64,000 bases of DNA from an uncultured Sphingomonadaceae bacterium (GTDB taxonomy: Bacteria > Pseudomonadota > Alphaproteobacteria > Sphingomonadales > Sphingomonadaceae). Both the position numbers and the translations under genes were made by a program. The DNA is taken from the NCBI GenBank assembly GCA_947497085.1, contig CANMFE010000002.1:558001-622000 (forward strand). The letters run 5' to 3'. Positions 63,365 through 64,000 of this stretch are shown piece by piece (position 1 is the first letter of the stretch; each line of letters opens with the position of its first letter). The notes beneath the pieces are model-generated. The model did not search any database. It saw only the letters and a list, made by a program, of their open reading frames with translations, and was not told the DNA's origin.

Positions 63365-64000
63365 TTCGTATTGGCGGTAAAATAGGGGATGGGGTCAAGC
63401 AGCACGATGTCATCACGCTTTTTCACTTCTTTCCTGATCCAATATTTATGCGCCGCGCCATAGGTGATGAGGACACGTTTCCCTTTGCCTGTGACTGTAT
63501 CCAGAATATTCATGATATTATCCGTGTGCGCAGTGTTGATCGCGGCCCAGCCACCTGTGCCCAGATCATCTTCAAAATATTGCAGATAGGGCGCGAAGGA
63601 TTCCTCGGTCAGCCGGTCATAAGCTTCGCTATGGATGAACAGCGGATCGTCGCTCTTGCCACTGACAGTTTCGGAAAATGTCTTTCGTGCAATTTGATGC
63701 GCCCGCCATTGTTCGGCACGCTCCGGGTTTTGTTCCATGGCTTTTAGCGTTGCAGTGCGCTGCTGCGCAATTTCTTCGGTCCAGCCAGCCGTGCCCACCA
63801 GCCAGAAGCCTATTTCGTCATGCAGCGGAATGATGATATCGGTATATTCGGGAAATGCGCGGGTCCGGCTTTCGGTGACGCCGCCGGTTGTGCGATAACC
63901 TTTCAGTGCATCTTCAACGCGTCCGGACGGGATTTCAGACAGGATGATATCAGGATCAATATCCTTGATAACAGTGCGTAGCCGTTCCAGCGGATATTTG
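63361..64000 (-). CDS. DUF5694/TraB-like protein, 5' end beyond the window
   Basis: A partial protein: the frame continues past 63798 to the window end (KYPLERLRTVIKDIDPDIIL, then SEIPSGRVEDALKGYRTTGG and further). The C-terminal part has EQWRAHQIARKTFSETVSGK and ends GKGKRVLITYGAAHKYWIRK, EVKKRDDIVLLDPIPYF, typical of DUF5694 proteins related to the TraB/GumN family of putative metalloproteins. GTG 63798 is not the true start, since conserved sequence extends upstream. At least 212 codons are present. Confidence 0.75.
   Translation of the reverse strand, partial: KYPLERLRTVIKDIDPDIILSEIPSGRVEDALKGYRTTGGVTESRTRAFPEYTDIIIPLHDEIGFWLVGTAGWTEEIAQQRTATLKAMEQNPERAEQWRAHQIARKTFSETVSGKSDDPLFIHSEAYDRLTEESFAPYLQYFEDDLGTGGWAAINTAHTDNIMNILDTVTGKGKRVLITYGAAHKYWIRKEVKKRDDIVLLDPIPYFTANTN

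Overview
The window is a stretch of chromosome from an alphaproteobacterium, most likely of the order Sphingomonadales (a Sphingorhabdus/Parasphingorhabdus-like marine or freshwater sphingomonad). The evidence is a PhyR-NepR-PhyP-like general stress response locus with EcfG-type promoters, a CrtZ carotenoid hydroxylase, an aa3 oxidase operon in alphaproteobacterial order, and protein sequences that read as typical sphingomonad versions. Genes are dense and mostly housekeeping. No prophage, transposase or CRISPR array was seen.

Layout: 0-1.2 kb holds the start of purL and two membrane proteins. 1.3-7.4 kb holds xseB-ispA-lipoprotein-coaD, a periplasmic cyclophilin, queA, two DUF2282 (bufferin-like) lipoproteins and tgt. 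7.4-10.2 kb is the general stress response locus (PhyP-like kinase homologue, NepR, PhyR). 10.3-15 kb carries rpsD, a chorismate mutase, trmJ-nrdR-glyA-rpiB. 15-22 kb carries an orphan ParA, a hydrolase, an ArsC-like protein, a Fur-box-preceded TonB receptor, a nested 184-bp inverted repeat, an orphan 2Fe-2S subunit, an aldolase and rpsU. 22-25.4 kb has an FKBP isomerase, lepB-acpS and pdxJ-pyrE. 25.6-32 kb is the cytochrome c oxidase operon coxB-coxA-ctaB-coxF-ctaG-coxC-DUF983-surf1. 32-37.8 kb has thrC, a methyltransferase, folB-like and folM-like genes, a fasciclin lipoprotein under an EcfG promoter, a 2OG-Fe oxygenase and an EVE protein. 38-46.4 kb holds metabolic enzymes.

The most unusual part is 46.4-49.0 kb. 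An AT-rich divergent promoter region is followed by a 58-residue peptide gene, a precursor-style hairpin, an M29/NicX-like metalloenzyme with all five metal ligands, and an overlapping HExxH protein with the YSPWR signature of the alpha-ketoglutarate/HExxH peptide beta-hydroxylases. I read this as a candidate minimal RiPP-like (modified peptide) system. Its function is inference.

49-64 kb returns to metabolism: scoAB, a frameshifted epimerase whose lesion lies in a perfect palindrome, glutathione transferases, a SulP transporter, crtZ, leuC-(small gene)-leuD, a quinone oxidoreductase, the F1-ATPase zeta inhibitor with bolA-grxD, a NUDIX protein, DUF1328, a GNAT protein, tRNA-Arg(UCU), a queuosine-precursor transporter and a partial DUF5694/TraB-like protein. 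Dispersed palindromic repeats sit between many genes: a three-copy family at 13.1, 20.7 and 24.0 kb, and others at 37.9 and 54.2-54.4 kb.
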